Assembly (NCBI GenBank): GCA_049969215.1
Contig: JBMFPH010000007.1
Coordinates: 1-37,066, forward strand
Direction of reading: 5' to 3'
From: NAK82 sp049969215
Lineage (GTDB): Bacteria > Chloroflexota > Anaerolineae > 4572-78 > NAK82
DNA: 37,066 bases
Positions within the stretch are counted from its first letter, which is position 1; every line of letters begins with the position of its first letter. Of the stretch, positions 1 through 8,652 are shown piece after piece. A model generated the notes under the pieces. The model was not told where the DNA came from and ran no database searches. It saw nothing but the letters and a program-made list of their open reading frames with translations. A program made the translations under genes and the position numbers.

Positions 1-675
1 CCCATCGATGCCGTGCTGGTTGATGTGACCCCGTTTTCGTTGGGAATCGAGATCGCCACCCAAGTGGGTGACGCATTGGTGCCTGACATCTATCGTCCTA
101 TCATTCGGCGCAATACCGCAATACCGTGTACCCACGAAGAGGTCTTTCGCACGGTGTATTCCGGTCAGGATACCGTCGAGATAGCAGTGTACCAAGGGGA
201 GCACCCTGTTGCTTCACAGAATCGTCTGTTGGGCCGCTTCCGCATCGAAGGATTACAGCCCGAAGCGCCCGGTGAACCGGCGCGCGTGACTGTGCGCTTC
301 GATATGGATATCAACGGAGAGCTGCGGGTGCAAGCGACCGATCGCAAGACCGGTCAGCGAAAAGCGATTACCGTGATGGCAACCAAGGAACGTTTGAGTG
401 CGGAGGAGCTCAACCGCGCAACGGTGCAAATGGCCGCACTGTTGGCAGCTCAGGAAACCATGCCCGATTCGAGCACGTTTGAAACGGGCGAAGTGGAAGT
501 GATGCTCAACCGCGCACGACAGCTACTGCAAAATGGTCGTCTGGAGATGGAGCGTGTGGATCAAATCCAGGCTAAAATCGATGAGATCGAGCAAGCACGT
601 CGAGAGGGTGACCGCGTGATGTTGGCAAAATCGGTAGACGAGCTGGTGGACATTCTATTTGAGATTGAAGTATGA
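1..675 (+). CDS. Hsp70 (DnaK) family chaperone, 3' part only
   Basis: The reading frame is already open at base 1 and ends in TGA at 673-675, so the ATPase domain and start codon lie outside the window. The visible part starts in the conserved linker/substrate-binding junction (DVTPFSLGIE, typical DVTPLSLGIE), continues through the beta-sandwich peptide-binding domain (for example NGELRVQATD, like the family's NGIL.V.A.D), and ends in a helical segment. The helical lid is short and lacks an EEVD-like tail, so this may be a divergent Hsp70 paralogue rather than the main DnaK. Hsp70s bind unfolded peptides in an ATP-driven cycle in the cytosol. It converges with the minus-strand ATPase gene ending at 711, with no clear terminator in the 35-base gap. 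Confidence 0.9.
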   Translation, partial: PIDAVLVDVTPFSLGIEIATQVGDALVPDIYRPIIRRNTAIPCTHEEVFRTVYSGQDTVEIAVYQGEHPVASQNRLLGRFRIEGLQPEAPGEPARVTVRFDMDINGELRVQATDRKTGQRKAITVMATKERLSAEELNRATVQMAALLAAQETMPDSSTFETGEVEVMLNRARQLLQNGRLEMERVDQIQAKIDEIEQARREGDRVMLAKSVDELVDILFEIEV

Positions 676-710
676 GCATTCGCGCGCAGGCGACAGACGA
701 CAGATGGCGC

Positions 711-2084
711 TCAACGCTGCCTTCGACGACGTGGTGATGATAGCGATGAGGCTGAGTGTCCGTGGTAGCTGGGCACCTCTAGCCGCAGAATAGTGCAGCG
801 ATGGACGTTGAACAAACGTGCCTTGAGCCTTTCGTCCACGTTGACGCTGTCGGCAATAGTGATGACGGTGGGCAAACGGGCGTTATAGCGATAATTGAAG
901 ATCTGATACAGCTTTTCCTGCGCCCATGGTGTGGCACTGTGGGTGCCCAGATCATCCAGGATTAGCAAAGGGGCATTGCGTACTTGATCCAGGCGCGTAT
1001 CGTAGGAGACGTGGCTGTCCGGAGCGTAGGTGGCACGCAAATGGTCCAGCAGGTCCGGTACCACGACGAAAAGCACGTTATGATCCCCCATCGTACGGCG
1101 AGCGTTTGCAATCGCCGCAGCTAAGTGGGTCTTCCCGCTGCCATAGCCTCCCGTCAATACTAGCCAATCCTCTGGGTTGGCAGCGTAATGGCGCGCAAAA
1201 GTGAGCGCCTGGCGCAAGCTTTCGACTTGCTCCTGAGAAAGCTCATGTTCTCGCAGGCTGAACGTTTCAAACGTTTGCTCACTATGCAGCTCTAAGCTGG
1301 ACAGCTCATATCCGAGCAGCTCGCTGCCGCTGCTGCGATAATCAGGCGCCGTGATGTGGCAAATGCGCACCAGATCAGGGTCCATCAAACGTGAGCGAAT
1401 GCGCACATCGATGTTCTCCAGTTTGCAGTTGGAAGTAACCACGGTGGGAAGGCGCAGGTTGTAACGATGATTGAATATCTGGAACAGCTTTTCCCGCGCC
1501 CACTCCGTGCTGCTCTGCGTCCCCAGATCGTCCAGAATCAGCAGCGTCACGTTGCGCACATTCTCAAAACGTCGGTCGTAGGTGATGGTGCTGTGAGGAC
1601 TAAAGGTTGCCCGCAGATGATCCAACAGATCCGGCACCACGACGAATAACACTGGTCTTCCCAATGCCAGCTGCTCGTTGGCAATGGCAGCTGCCAGGTG
1701 TGTCTTCCCACAACCATATCCCCCGAGCAACACCAGCCAACCTTGAGGATTTGCCGCGAAAGCGCGCGCTGCCTCATAGGCACTGCGCAGATTATGCCGC
1801 TTCTCTTCGGTGAGCCCGACCCCTTCTGGCTTGAAGGTGTCGAACGTATAGCGGCTCATTGCCTCCAAATTGCTCATCGCACGCAGGTCATTCAGGCGAG
1901 CTGCCTCTAGGCGCGGCCGCTGGCAATCACATGGGAACACCTTACCGAAATCAGGGTGGCCCACCGGCACGTCTCTGCGCAAGAAGCCAGCTCCGCCACA
2001 GATGGGACATACCTGACTGCGTCCTGCGATCGCCGAGAGCTTGATCTCGCGCTCAGTGTTTGAAGAACCGTTCGAATTCTTCAT
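711..2084 (-). CDS. DnaC/DnaI-type ATPase with two tandem AAA+ domains, putative helicase loader
   Basis: A 457-residue protein read from ATG at 2084. Residues 26-54 hold a possible zinc-binding set (C26, C29, C52, C54). The first ATPase domain has Walker A GGYGCGKTH (121-129) and Walker B LLILDD (181-186). The second repeats the layout with GGYGSGKTH (312-320) and LLILDD (373-378). Both copies share near-identical stretches such as VVVPDLLDHLRAT, so this is an internal duplication. DnaC/DnaI proteins load the replicative helicase DnaB, and dnaB lies two genes upstream, supporting that role. Usual loaders have one AAA+ domain and about 250-310 residues. The start overlaps the DnaD-domain gene by 32 bases, suggesting translational coupling. 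The Shine-Dalgarno is weak, and the frame is open upstream to 2357 but without family-like sequence. Confidence 0.85.
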   Translation of the reverse strand: MKNSNGSSNTEREIKLSAIAGRSQVCPICGGAGFLRRDVPVGHPDFGKVFPCDCQRPRLEAARLNDLRAMSNLEAMSRYTFDTFKPEGVGLTEEKRHNLRSAYEAARAFAANPQGWLVLLGGYGCGKTHLAAAIANEQLALGRPVLFVVVPDLLDHLRATFSPHSTITYDRRFENVRNVTLLILDDLGTQSSTEWAREKLFQIFNHRYNLRLPTVVTSNCKLENIDVRIRSRLMDPDLVRICHITAPDYRSSGSELLGYELSSLELHSEQTFETFSLREHELSQEQVESLRQALTFARHYAANPEDWLVLTGGYGSGKTHLAAAIANARRTMGDHNVLFVVVPDLLDHLRATYAPDSHVSYDTRLDQVRNAPLLILDDLGTHSATPWAQEKLYQIFNYRYNARLPTVITIADSVNVDERLKARLFNVHRCTILRLEVPSYHGHSASSLSSPRRRRQR

Positions 2085-2757
2085 CCGTGTACCAACGTTT
2101 CTCCTTATCGGCACGTCCCACCGTCGAGCGATCTCCCTTGCCTCGCGTTGCCCAACCTTCCAGGATAGCTTGGATATAACGCCACTTGCGCACATTGTTC
2201 TCGACCGCAATACGGAATGCCTCTTCGATCCAGTCGGCCGGATAAGTCGCCTCTGCCTCGCGCAGTTCATCAGCCAGCAACGGTGATATGAGGCCGATAT
2301 TATCCTCATAGAGCTGGAAAATGTTCGGGCGCGGTTTTGTCGCCGGGCGCTCGGCAAGCACTACCCGTTCAATGCCCAGCTGCCCTTGCCGTACCTGCTC
2401 TATAGCACTTCGCCCACCAGCACTGTTCAACGCGTATATCTCGTGGACTCCATGTGGGGATTCCAAGGTTTCATGCAACAAGGCGCCGTGTTCCACAGCA
2501 CGCCTGAGCCCTTCACGAAGCTTCTCCACCGGATCATCCCCCAGAACGCTGAGCCCGGCGATAAGGGTTTCGTCCGTGCTCAGCTCCTCCACTGTGACCA
2601 CCTGCTTGCCACCGCGTTGTCGCAGCCAGACTATATGCAAGATCACTTTCATCTCGCTGAGGCTATCCACGAGCGGTACCAAACCGGTAAAAAACAGGTC
2701 GGGCACAGGGATGTAATGTAGCTCACCGGCAGGGAATCCCTCAAAGCACCTTTTCAT
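2053..2757 (-). CDS. DnaD-domain replication protein
   Basis: A 234-residue protein. The C-terminal half (about 145-215) carries the DnaD/DnaB_2 helical domain: an N-terminal segment like YEDNIGLISPLLADEL, the paired helices with PADWIEEAFRIAVENN, then WRYIQAILEGW, which matches the YxxxxIxxxW signature. The N-terminal half resembles the winged-helix region of DnaD-like primosome proteins. In Firmicutes, DnaD works with DnaB and DnaI to recruit the replicative helicase to the origin or to stalled forks. Here it starts 6 bases after the dnaB stop and overlaps the loader-like ATPase gene downstream, so the three are almost certainly cotranscribed. The start at 2757 is the first ATG after dnaB. 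Confidence 0.85.
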   Translation of the reverse strand: MKRCFEGFPAGELHYIPVPDLFFTGLVPLVDSLSEMKVILHIVWLRQRGGKQVVTVEELSTDETLIAGLSVLGDDPVEKLREGLRRAVEHGALLHETLESPHGVHEIYALNSAGGRSAIEQVRQGQLGIERVVLAERPATKPRPNIFQLYEDNIGLISPLLADELREAEATYPADWIEEAFRIAVENNVRKWRYIQAILEGWATRGKGDRSTVGRADKEKRWYTDEEFERFFKH

Positions 2758-2763
2758 ACTCGA

Positions 2764-4140
2764 TTATCCTTCTCCAACCATCTCCGCAAGCGTCTCGCGA
2801 CGCACTTCCGCATTCTCGAACTTCGCCAGCTCTTTCTTAAAGTAGGCCGATACGGTTCCGGTCGGCCCACTGCGATGCTTCGCCACACGTATCTCGGCCA
2901 AGTTAGGGAATTCGGTATCTGGGTTGTATTCCACATCACGGTACACAAAGATCACTACGTCAGCATCCTGCTCAATGCTTCCACTCTCGCGCAGGTCGGA
3001 GAGCATAGGGCGCTTATCCTGGCGTGACTCCACAGCGCGCGAAAGTTGGCTAAGCGCCACCACCGGCACATTGAGTTCGCGCGCCAACGACTTGAGCGCA
3101 CGAGAGATGAAGCTGATCTCCTGCACACGATTCCCATCGCTGCCCGGCTCGCCGCGCATCAACTGCAAATAGTCCACAATGATCAAATCCAAGCCATGTT
3201 CGGCATGCAGACGGCGTGCTTTCGCGCGCATTTCCATCGCCGAGATGGCGGGCGTGTCATCGATGAAAATCGGGATGCCTGAGAGTACCTGTGTCGCCTC
3301 TACAAAGGCGTTGAATTCGTCCTCGTGGATCTGTCCCAAGCGCAGGCGTTGGGCATCAATACCTGTCTCGGCGCTGATGAGACGCTGCACCACTTGCTCG
3401 TTGCTCATCTCCAGGCTGAATATAGCAATCCGCTTCTGCCAGCGACGCGCTGCCTGTAGCGCGATAGAGAGCGCCAGACTGGTCTTACCCATCCCGGGTC
3501 GCCCGGCGATGATGACCAAATCGGAACGCTGAAGACCCCCTAACAGCTTGTCTAGGTCAACCAGGCCGGTGGGGATGCCAGCCATCTCCCCCTGGTGTTC
3601 CATTAAGTACTCGATGCGGTCATAGTATTGATCGAGCACCTGACGAATAGGCACCAGGTCACGCGCAATGCGCTTTTCCGAAACGGCAAAGATGAGACTT
3701 TCCGCCTGATCTACGACGCTATCTACATCCTCGGTGTCCTGGTAAGCGAGCTTAGCGATTTCGGTGGCCGCATGGATGAGCCGGCGCAGTACAGCAGTGC
3801 GCTCCACAATGCGAGCATAGTATTCCACGTGAATGCTGGTCGGCGTCGCGTTGATCAGCGCGGTGAGGAAAGCAACCCCACCCACCGATGCCAGCTGGCC
3901 ACGTCGCTCCAGTTCGTCAGTCAAAGTGACCAAGTCAGCTGGCTCGCGGCGCTCATACAGATCAAGAATTGCCTGAAAAATCGCACGATGACGTGGCACA
4001 TAGAAATCCGAAGGTTGCAAGAACGTCGCAATGCGCAGAATGGCATCTGGATCGATCAGCAGTGCTCCCAGCACTGCCTCCTCCGCTTCCACATTCGCAG
4101 GCGGCTGTCTATCAGGTCCACTACGCGGTGGCTCACTCAT
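2764..4140 (-). CDS. dnaB: Replicative DNA helicase DnaB
   Basis: A 458-residue protein of normal DnaB length. It opens with the N-terminal dimerisation domain (NVEAEEAVLGALLIDPDA) and has a RecA-like motor domain with Walker A GRPGMGKTS at about residue 215, the H1a/H2 region IIVDYLQLM, and the H3/H4 segments ALSQLSRAVE and LRESGSIEQDADV. DnaB is the hexameric 5'-3' helicase at the replication fork. It is preceded by the DUF151 gene on the same strand (69-base gap) and followed by the DnaD-domain and loader-like genes. No intein or other insertion is seen. Confidence 0.97.
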   Translation of the reverse strand: MSEPPRSGPDRQPPANVEAEEAVLGALLIDPDAILRIATFLQPSDFYVPRHRAIFQAILDLYERREPADLVTLTDELERRGQLASVGGVAFLTALINATPTSIHVEYYARIVERTAVLRRLIHAATEIAKLAYQDTEDVDSVVDQAESLIFAVSEKRIARDLVPIRQVLDQYYDRIEYLMEHQGEMAGIPTGLVDLDKLLGGLQRSDLVIIAGRPGMGKTSLALSIALQAARRWQKRIAIFSLEMSNEQVVQRLISAETGIDAQRLRLGQIHEDEFNAFVEATQVLSGIPIFIDDTPAISAMEMRAKARRLHAEHGLDLIIVDYLQLMRGEPGSDGNRVQEISFISRALKSLARELNVPVVALSQLSRAVESRQDKRPMLSDLRESGSIEQDADVVIFVYRDVEYNPDTEFPNLAEIRVAKHRSGPTGTVSAYFKKELAKFENAEVRRETLAEMVGEG

Positions 4141-4209
4141 CGTTCAACCATCCGCTGGTGCATCTGAAATACAAAGAAGGGGCAAGGTTGATCAGGGCGA
4201 AAATGTTGC

Positions 4210-4719
4210 TTACTCGCCAAGATCGTCCAAATCGAGGGATTCAACAAAGTCGCGGAAGACTTCCAGGTCTTCTTTTTCCTCAGCTGTGGCGGCCTCTTGT
4301 TCGCCCTCGGTGATCTCCTGTTCAGGGGTAATGCCGGCTTGCTCCATCACTTTTTCGGCCACGAAAATCGGAGCACCCACACGCACTGCCAGAGCAATCG
4401 CATCACTAGGTCGGGCGTCGATCTTGAGCTCCTTGCCATGACTGTCCACCGTGATTTCGGCGAAGAAAGTGTTGTTGCGCAAATCGTTTACCACAATGTG
4501 AGAGACCCTCGCTCCCAGCGCGCCGATAAAGTTTTTCAGCAGGTCATGGGTCAGAGGACGCGCTACCTGCACACCCTGCAAGTGGATAGTGATTGCATCC
4601 GCTTCGAAGGGACCGATCCAAATGGGCAGATACCGATCGCGATCCACTTCCTTGAGCACCACCATGCGATCCTGCGACATCAAGCTAACCCGCACACTCT
4701 CGATCACAACCTCGATCAT
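4210..4719 (-). CDS. DUF151 bifunctional nuclease-like protein
   Basis: A 169-residue protein with the DUF151/BFN domain over most of its length: an N-terminal strand (MIEVVIESVRVS), the LPIWIGPFEADAI segment, and the conserved core ending in DARPSDAIALAVR. Members of this family have been reported as bifunctional nucleases in plants and occur as single-domain proteins of unclear role in bacteria. The C-terminal tail is very acidic (EEKEDLEV and onward). A Shine-Dalgarno (GGAGGG) sits just upstream of the ATG at 4719. It heads the dnaB operon behind a promoter at 4872-4901. Confidence 0.88.
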   Translation of the reverse strand: MIEVVIESVRVSLMSQDRMVVLKEVDRDRYLPIWIGPFEADAITIHLQGVQVARPLTHDLLKNFIGALGARVSHIVVNDLRNNTFFAEITVDSHGKELKIDARPSDAIALAVRVGAPIFVAEKVMEQAGITPEQEITEGEQEAATAEEKEDLEVFRDFVESLDLDDLGE

Positions 4720-4871
4720 ATCACCCTCCTACCTGGATCAAACTGCTGAAGGTTCGTACAGTTGCACCCCAGCACACATGACTTACAGACGCTGACCCGT
4801 CATAGCAGAGCCGAATTTCTTGGAGGAAAGTATCTCATCACCAGTCACCAACTCCTTACTCACTCCCTTTA

Positions 4872-4901
4872 ATTATACCATATACAAGGGCCATGAGACA
4901 A
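4872..4901 (-). promoter_or_regulatory. Putative promoter of the DUF151-dnaB operon
   Basis: On the minus strand a perfect -10 box TATAAT (4877-4872) follows TTGTCT (4901-4896) with 18 bases between. It would start transcription near 4865, about 145 bases before the DUF151 start codon. The -35 box matches consensus at four of six positions. Confidence 0.6.
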
Positions 4902-4956
4902 GAGGGCATCTGAGTATAAGCGACACAAGCTCTGCATCGGGGCTCTAGAACGGCAT

Positions 4957-4973
4957 GATCGGTCGCACCGATC
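4957..4973. repeat. Perfect 7-bp inverted repeat, possible operator
   Basis: GATCGGT, three bases CGC, then ACCGATC form a perfect dyad. It lies between the divergent promoters of the dnaB operon and fumC and has no T-run on either side, so it looks more like a protein-binding site than a terminator. No regulator can be assigned. Confidence 0.45.
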
Positions 4974-5092
4974 GCTTCAATTATGCCAGAGATTCTTGGT
5001 GGACAAAAGGGTGATCCGGGCTATGCGCAATCAAGATTCTATTAGCGCGGGTCGTATAATATTTTGGTTTTTTGGGAATTCAGTGCGGAAAA

Positions 5093-5121
5093 TTGGCAGA
5101 AGACTGTCGCTGAACTATAAT
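5093..5121 (+). promoter_or_regulatory. Promoter of fumC
   Basis: TTGGCA (5093-5098), 17 bases, TATAAT (5116-5121): close to the housekeeping sigma consensus with optimal spacing. It predicts a start near 5128 and a leader of about 85 bases before the fumC start. Confidence 0.8.
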
Positions 5122-5212
5122 CCCACGTGTTCAAACTGAGGTAAGTGCTTCGCAGTGGATCTCCGCTGAAGGATCATTGCGGCATTGTCGATTTTAGGCA
5201 AAGGAGGCAAAT

Positions 5213-6649
5213 GTGGTTGCATATCGCATTGAGGAAGATTCACTGGGTGAAGTGCGTGTGCCTGCCGATCGCCTATATGGCGCTCAAACACAGCGCGCGT
5301 TACAGAACTTCCCCATTAGCGGATTGCGGTTGCCACGTCCGTTTATCCGCGCATTGGGGCTTCTCAAGGGCGCTGCTGCCGATGTGAACTGCGAGCTCGG
5401 GTTGCTCGCTCCCGAGCTCGCTCGAGCTATTCGCCAAGCAGCTGATGAAGTTGCTGACGGAAAATGGGATGACCACTTTCCGGTGGACGTCTTTCAAAGC
5501 GGTTCTGGCACTTCCACTAATATGAACGCCAACGAGGTGATTGCGCATCGAGCTACACAGCTCCTGGGTGGCGAGCTTTCGTCACGTCTGGTCCATCCTA
5601 ACGATCATGTCAACATGTGTCAATCCTCTAACGACGTGATCCCCACCGCTATTCACATTAGCGCTTATCAAGTAGCGGACGGGCTGCTATTACCAGGGCT
5701 GCGACACTTGTACACCGTTTTGCAGCAACGTGCAGCGGAGCTCAACGGTGTGGTGAAAACAGGCCGCACCCATCTGATGGATGCCTTACCTGTTCGAATG
5801 GGACAGGAGATTGGTGGTTGGGCATTTCAGATTGAGCAGGGCATTGAACGGATTGAGGGAAGCCTTCCTCGCCTGGCCCAGCTAACCATCGGTGGGACAG
5901 CTGTGGGCACCGGTTTGAACGCCCACCCCGAGTTTGCGACACGGGTGGTGCGCGAACTTGCAGCCCGTACCAACCTGCCCTTTGTGGTGTGTCAGAACCA
6001 TTTCGCTGCCCAGGCAGCACTAGATACAATTGCGGAGTTGAGTGGGCATGTCAAGGTCACCGCGTGTGCTTTAATGAAGATCGCCAACGATGTGCGCTGG
6101 ATGGGCAGTGGGCCTATCGCCGGCCTGGGTGAGATCACGTTGCCTGCTTTGCAACCTGGTTCCAGCATTATGGCCGGCAAAGTGAATCCGGTCATCTGTG
6201 AAGCCATGATTATGGTGTGCGCCCAAGTGATAGCTAACGATACCGCAATCACCATTGGCGACGCCCTGGGCAACTTTGAGCTGAACACGATGATGCCGTT
6301 GATCGCATACAATGTGCTCCAATCGCTTACCATCCTGGGCAACGCCGCACGCCTGTTTGCTGACAAGGCAGTGGCTGGATTTGTTATTAACCGCCAGCGC
6401 ATCGAGGAGCACATCGAGCGGAATCCCATCCTGGTTTCGGCGCTTAATCCCGTGATCGGCTACGACAAGGCAGCTGAGATTGCCCGGCGTGCCTACGCTG
6501 AACGACGACGGGTACGCCATGTTGCTGCGGAGATGACCGGAATTAAACTGGATGAGTTGCTTAAACTGCTCGATCCCTGCCGGATGACTGAGGGAGGAAT
6601 TCTTCACGTTGAGCTGAATCGGCAGCGACCTCGCAGTGCACCAGATTGA
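5213..6649 (+). CDS. fumC: Class II fumarate hydratase
   Basis: A 478-residue enzyme that interconverts fumarate and malate in the TCA cycle. The superfamily signature GSSIMAGKVNP begins at residue 316 and holds the catalytic serine loop; TGRTHLMDALP holds the catalytic-site histidine; QSGSGTSTNMNANEV is the substrate-binding segment. Length fits class II fumarases (about 460-470). The GTG at 5213 is chosen because AAAGGAGG lies directly upstream at proper spacing and the next residues (YRIEEDSLGEVRVP) match the family N-terminus. It is expressed from the promoter at 5093-5121. Confidence 0.96.
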   Translation: MVAYRIEEDSLGEVRVPADRLYGAQTQRALQNFPISGLRLPRPFIRALGLLKGAAADVNCELGLLAPELARAIRQAADEVADGKWDDHFPVDVFQSGSGTSTNMNANEVIAHRATQLLGGELSSRLVHPNDHVNMCQSSNDVIPTAIHISAYQVADGLLLPGLRHLYTVLQQRAAELNGVVKTGRTHLMDALPVRMGQEIGGWAFQIEQGIERIEGSLPRLAQLTIGGTAVGTGLNAHPEFATRVVRELAARTNLPFVVCQNHFAAQAALDTIAELSGHVKVTACALMKIANDVRWMGSGPIAGLGEITLPALQPGSSIMAGKVNPVICEAMIMVCAQVIANDTAITIGDALGNFELNTMMPLIAYNVLQSLTILGNAARLFADKAVAGFVINRQRIEEHIERNPILVSALNPVIGYDKAAEIARRAYAERRRVRHVAAEMTGIKLDELLKLLDPCRMTEGGILHVELNRQRPRSAPD

Positions 6650-6767
6650 AAAGTGTCGAGGAATTCTCCCTCCATCCAGGTTTTCGTCGGAAAACAAGCG
6701 CACAGAAGCTGGGTAAATCAGGCGTTTTTGAGGCTTTTAAGATTTCCGCGACGCATCAAAGATGTGG

Positions 6768-6773
6768 TATAGT
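6768..6773 (+). promoter_or_regulatory. Possible -10 box of the glycosyltransferase gene
   Basis: TATAGT lies about 40 bases before the start codon at 6813. No -35 box close to consensus is present at 16-18 bases upstream, so this call is weak. Confidence 0.3.
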
Positions 6774-6812
6774 ACACTCGTTAAAACAGCATCGTTCACA
6801 AAGGGGTCGGCG

Positions 6813-8087
6813 ATGATACAACGAGTGGCCATGATCAGTGTTCACACCTGTCCCTTGGCAACTCTGGGTGGCAAGGAGACAGGGGGCATGAACGTCTACG
6901 TGCGAGATCTAACGCGCGAACTCGCACGACGGCGCATTGCAGTGGACGTGTACACACGTTCTCAGAATCCTGCCATCCCACGTGTATCCGGTCGGCGACG
7001 GCTAGGTGGTGGTGCACGTGTTGTTCACATTCCCGCCGGCCCCGAGCAGCCGCTCAATAAGAATCTGGTGTTCGACTATTTGCCCGAATTTGTGGCACAT
7101 GTGCAAGAATTTGCCCAGTGCGAGGGCCTCAAGTACGACATTATCCACAGCCATTACTGGCTCTCCGGTTGGGCGGCACGTGAGCTGCGTGCCAACTGGC
7201 ACGTGCCTATCGTGCATATGTTCCATACATTAGGCTATTCCAAAAATTTGATCGCGGCGCCGGAGGAACGCGAGAGCGAGTGGCGTATCGAGGTGGAAAG
7301 GCAAATTATGCAATTTGCAGATTGCCTGATCGCTGCCACGCCGCTGGAGAAATCGGATATGGTCACAGCTTATGGCGCCGACGAGTCTAAAATTGTGGTC
7401 GTGCCTCCTGGGGTGGACCGTCGCCTCTTTCGACCCATACCACGGGCCGAGGCCCAAGCCCATTTTGGCATGCCACCAAAGCACCACATGGTGTTGTTCG
7501 TGGGGCGCATCCAGCCTCTCAAGGGCATCGACACACTCTTTCGTGCTATGAAGCTAGTGGTCGAACAGTTCCCCAACTGGCGGGAGGATCTTTGTGTATG
7601 TATTATCGGCGGTGACCCAAGTGACTCTAGTGAAACGGAATTACAACGCTTGTACCAGCTGCGCGACGAGTTGGGCATCAGTGATTTGGTCATCTTTATG
7701 GGCGCCCGTGATCAGGATTCACTGGTGTGGCACTATTCTGCCGCTGACGTAGTGGTGATGCCTTCGCACTACGAGTCCTTTGGCATGGTAGCATTGGAAG
7801 CGATGGCTTGCGGGACACCAGTAATCGGTGCTGATGTCGGGGGGCTCTCCTTCAGCATTCAAAATGGCTACAATGGTTTCCTCGTGCCAGGACGAGATCC
7901 TCAGGCGCTGGCTGACAAGATTCTGTTGATCCTCAAACATCCCTTCTTGCGCGATCAGCTGGGTGAGCAAGCATTGCGTACCACCGAGCGCTACGACTGG
8001 CACTACATTGCCGAAGAGATTCTCGAGGTGTACGCTCTGGTATTGAGCAGGCGCTCGGCACCCCAGGCTTTGGTGAGCACACACTGA
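6813..8087 (+). CDS. GT4-family glycosyltransferase (MshA/sucrose-synthase-like)
   Basis: A 424-residue GT-B enzyme. The N-terminal domain has the glycine-rich acceptor/nucleotide loop (LGGKETGGMNVYVRDL) and HSHYWLSG. The C-terminal domain has LFVGRIQPLKG and the E-x7-E motif (E321 and E329) in HYESFGMVALEAMACGTPVI, which binds the sugar nucleotide. GT4 retaining enzymes transfer sugars from activated donors; relatives include sucrose-phosphate synthase and MshA, but the acceptor cannot be read here. The ATG at 6813 is chosen over an in-frame ATG at 6762 because AAGGGG precedes it, it matches the family N-terminus (RVAMISVHTCP), and 6762 falls in a probable promoter. Confidence 0.9.
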   Translation: MIQRVAMISVHTCPLATLGGKETGGMNVYVRDLTRELARRRIAVDVYTRSQNPAIPRVSGRRRLGGGARVVHIPAGPEQPLNKNLVFDYLPEFVAHVQEFAQCEGLKYDIIHSHYWLSGWAARELRANWHVPIVHMFHTLGYSKNLIAAPEERESEWRIEVERQIMQFADCLIAATPLEKSDMVTAYGADESKIVVVPPGVDRRLFRPIPRAEAQAHFGMPPKHHMVLFVGRIQPLKGIDTLFRAMKLVVEQFPNWREDLCVCIIGGDPSDSSETELQRLYQLRDELGISDLVIFMGARDQDSLVWHYSAADVVVMPSHYESFGMVALEAMACGTPVIGADVGGLSFSIQNGYNGFLVPGRDPQALADKILLILKHPFLRDQLGEQALRTTERYDWHYIAEEILEVYALVLSRRSAPQALVSTH

Positions 8088-8148
8088 TGAGCTAAAAGGC
8101 TCGCAGGGACTCGATCCAACGCGCTGCCAAATTCTGGAGCGCAGAACG

Positions 8149-8649
8149 TTGGTATTTCAGGTGCCGCAAGAGGAGGCTCCATTAGCACCTATGTCAGCCG
8201 AGGACTACATTGTGGATTTGGGCCCCGAAGATGTCCGACCGGTAACATCCTCCGCGACGGAATCCCTCCCTGAAAAAGGGGAGGCCACGACACGTGCTGG
8301 CCTCGGGACAGCCTCTCCTCCTGATAAGAGTGCAGCGCGTGCCACTTTCCTTGGAAATACCTATGACTTGGCTGCCCTGGGTGCACTTGGCAGTGGGGTG
8401 CTCGCATTGCTCTCCTGTGTGACCTGCAACACGATTTATGGTTGTTTGCCCTTGTTGCCCATTGCGCTGGGCGTGGTTGGCCTTGTGGCGGCAGAACAAT
8501 CGGTGAATGCCCGCCGCACTCGCACCTGGTCTTGGATGGGCATTGCGGCAGGCATTGTTATCATGTTGGTTACACTGGCGGCAATTGCGCTCTACATCGC
8601 TTTTGTCGCGCTGATGCTCTATATGGACTATACAGGCAATCTGGATTGA
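8149..8649 (+). CDS. Small membrane protein, function unknown
   Basis: Up to 166 residues. A polar, acidic N-terminus of about 70 residues is followed by two hydrophobic blocks (about 74-113, itself possibly a hairpin, and 123-157), so the C-terminal half is in the membrane. The layout resembles DUF4190-type proteins, but the resemblance is only general. The start is uncertain: TTG at 8149 has GGAG nine bases upstream; GTG at 8161 and ATG at 8191 are alternatives. The stop lies only 3 bases from the stop of the convergent DUF4349 gene. It may be cotranscribed with the glycosyltransferase. Confidence 0.7.
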   Translation: MVFQVPQEEAPLAPMSAEDYIVDLGPEDVRPVTSSATESLPEKGEATTRAGLGTASPPDKSAARATFLGNTYDLAALGALGSGVLALLSCVTCNTIYGCLPLLPIALGVVGLVAAEQSVNARRTRTWSWMGIAAGIVIMLVTLAAIALYIAFVALMLYMDYTGNLD

Positions 8650-8652
8650 GCA

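Larger units (their letters stand above)
4720..5092. other. Divergent intergenic region between the dnaB operon and fumC
   Basis: No convincing gene is visible. The stretch holds the minus-strand promoter at 4872-4901, the untranslated leader of DUF151 (4720-4865), and an inverted repeat at 4957-4973. A second TATAAT at 5055-5060 on the plus strand lacks a fitting -35 box. The leader has no riboswitch consensus I recognise. Confidence 0.6.

Noticed and set aside
2085..2357. N-terminal extension of the tandem AAA+ protein
   Set aside because: The extra 91 residues are antisense-like, overlap the DnaD-domain gene in another frame and show no family similarity.
5055..5060. Second TATAAT upstream of fumC as a promoter
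   Set aside because: No -35-like sequence at suitable spacing; the promoter at 5093-5121 is far better.
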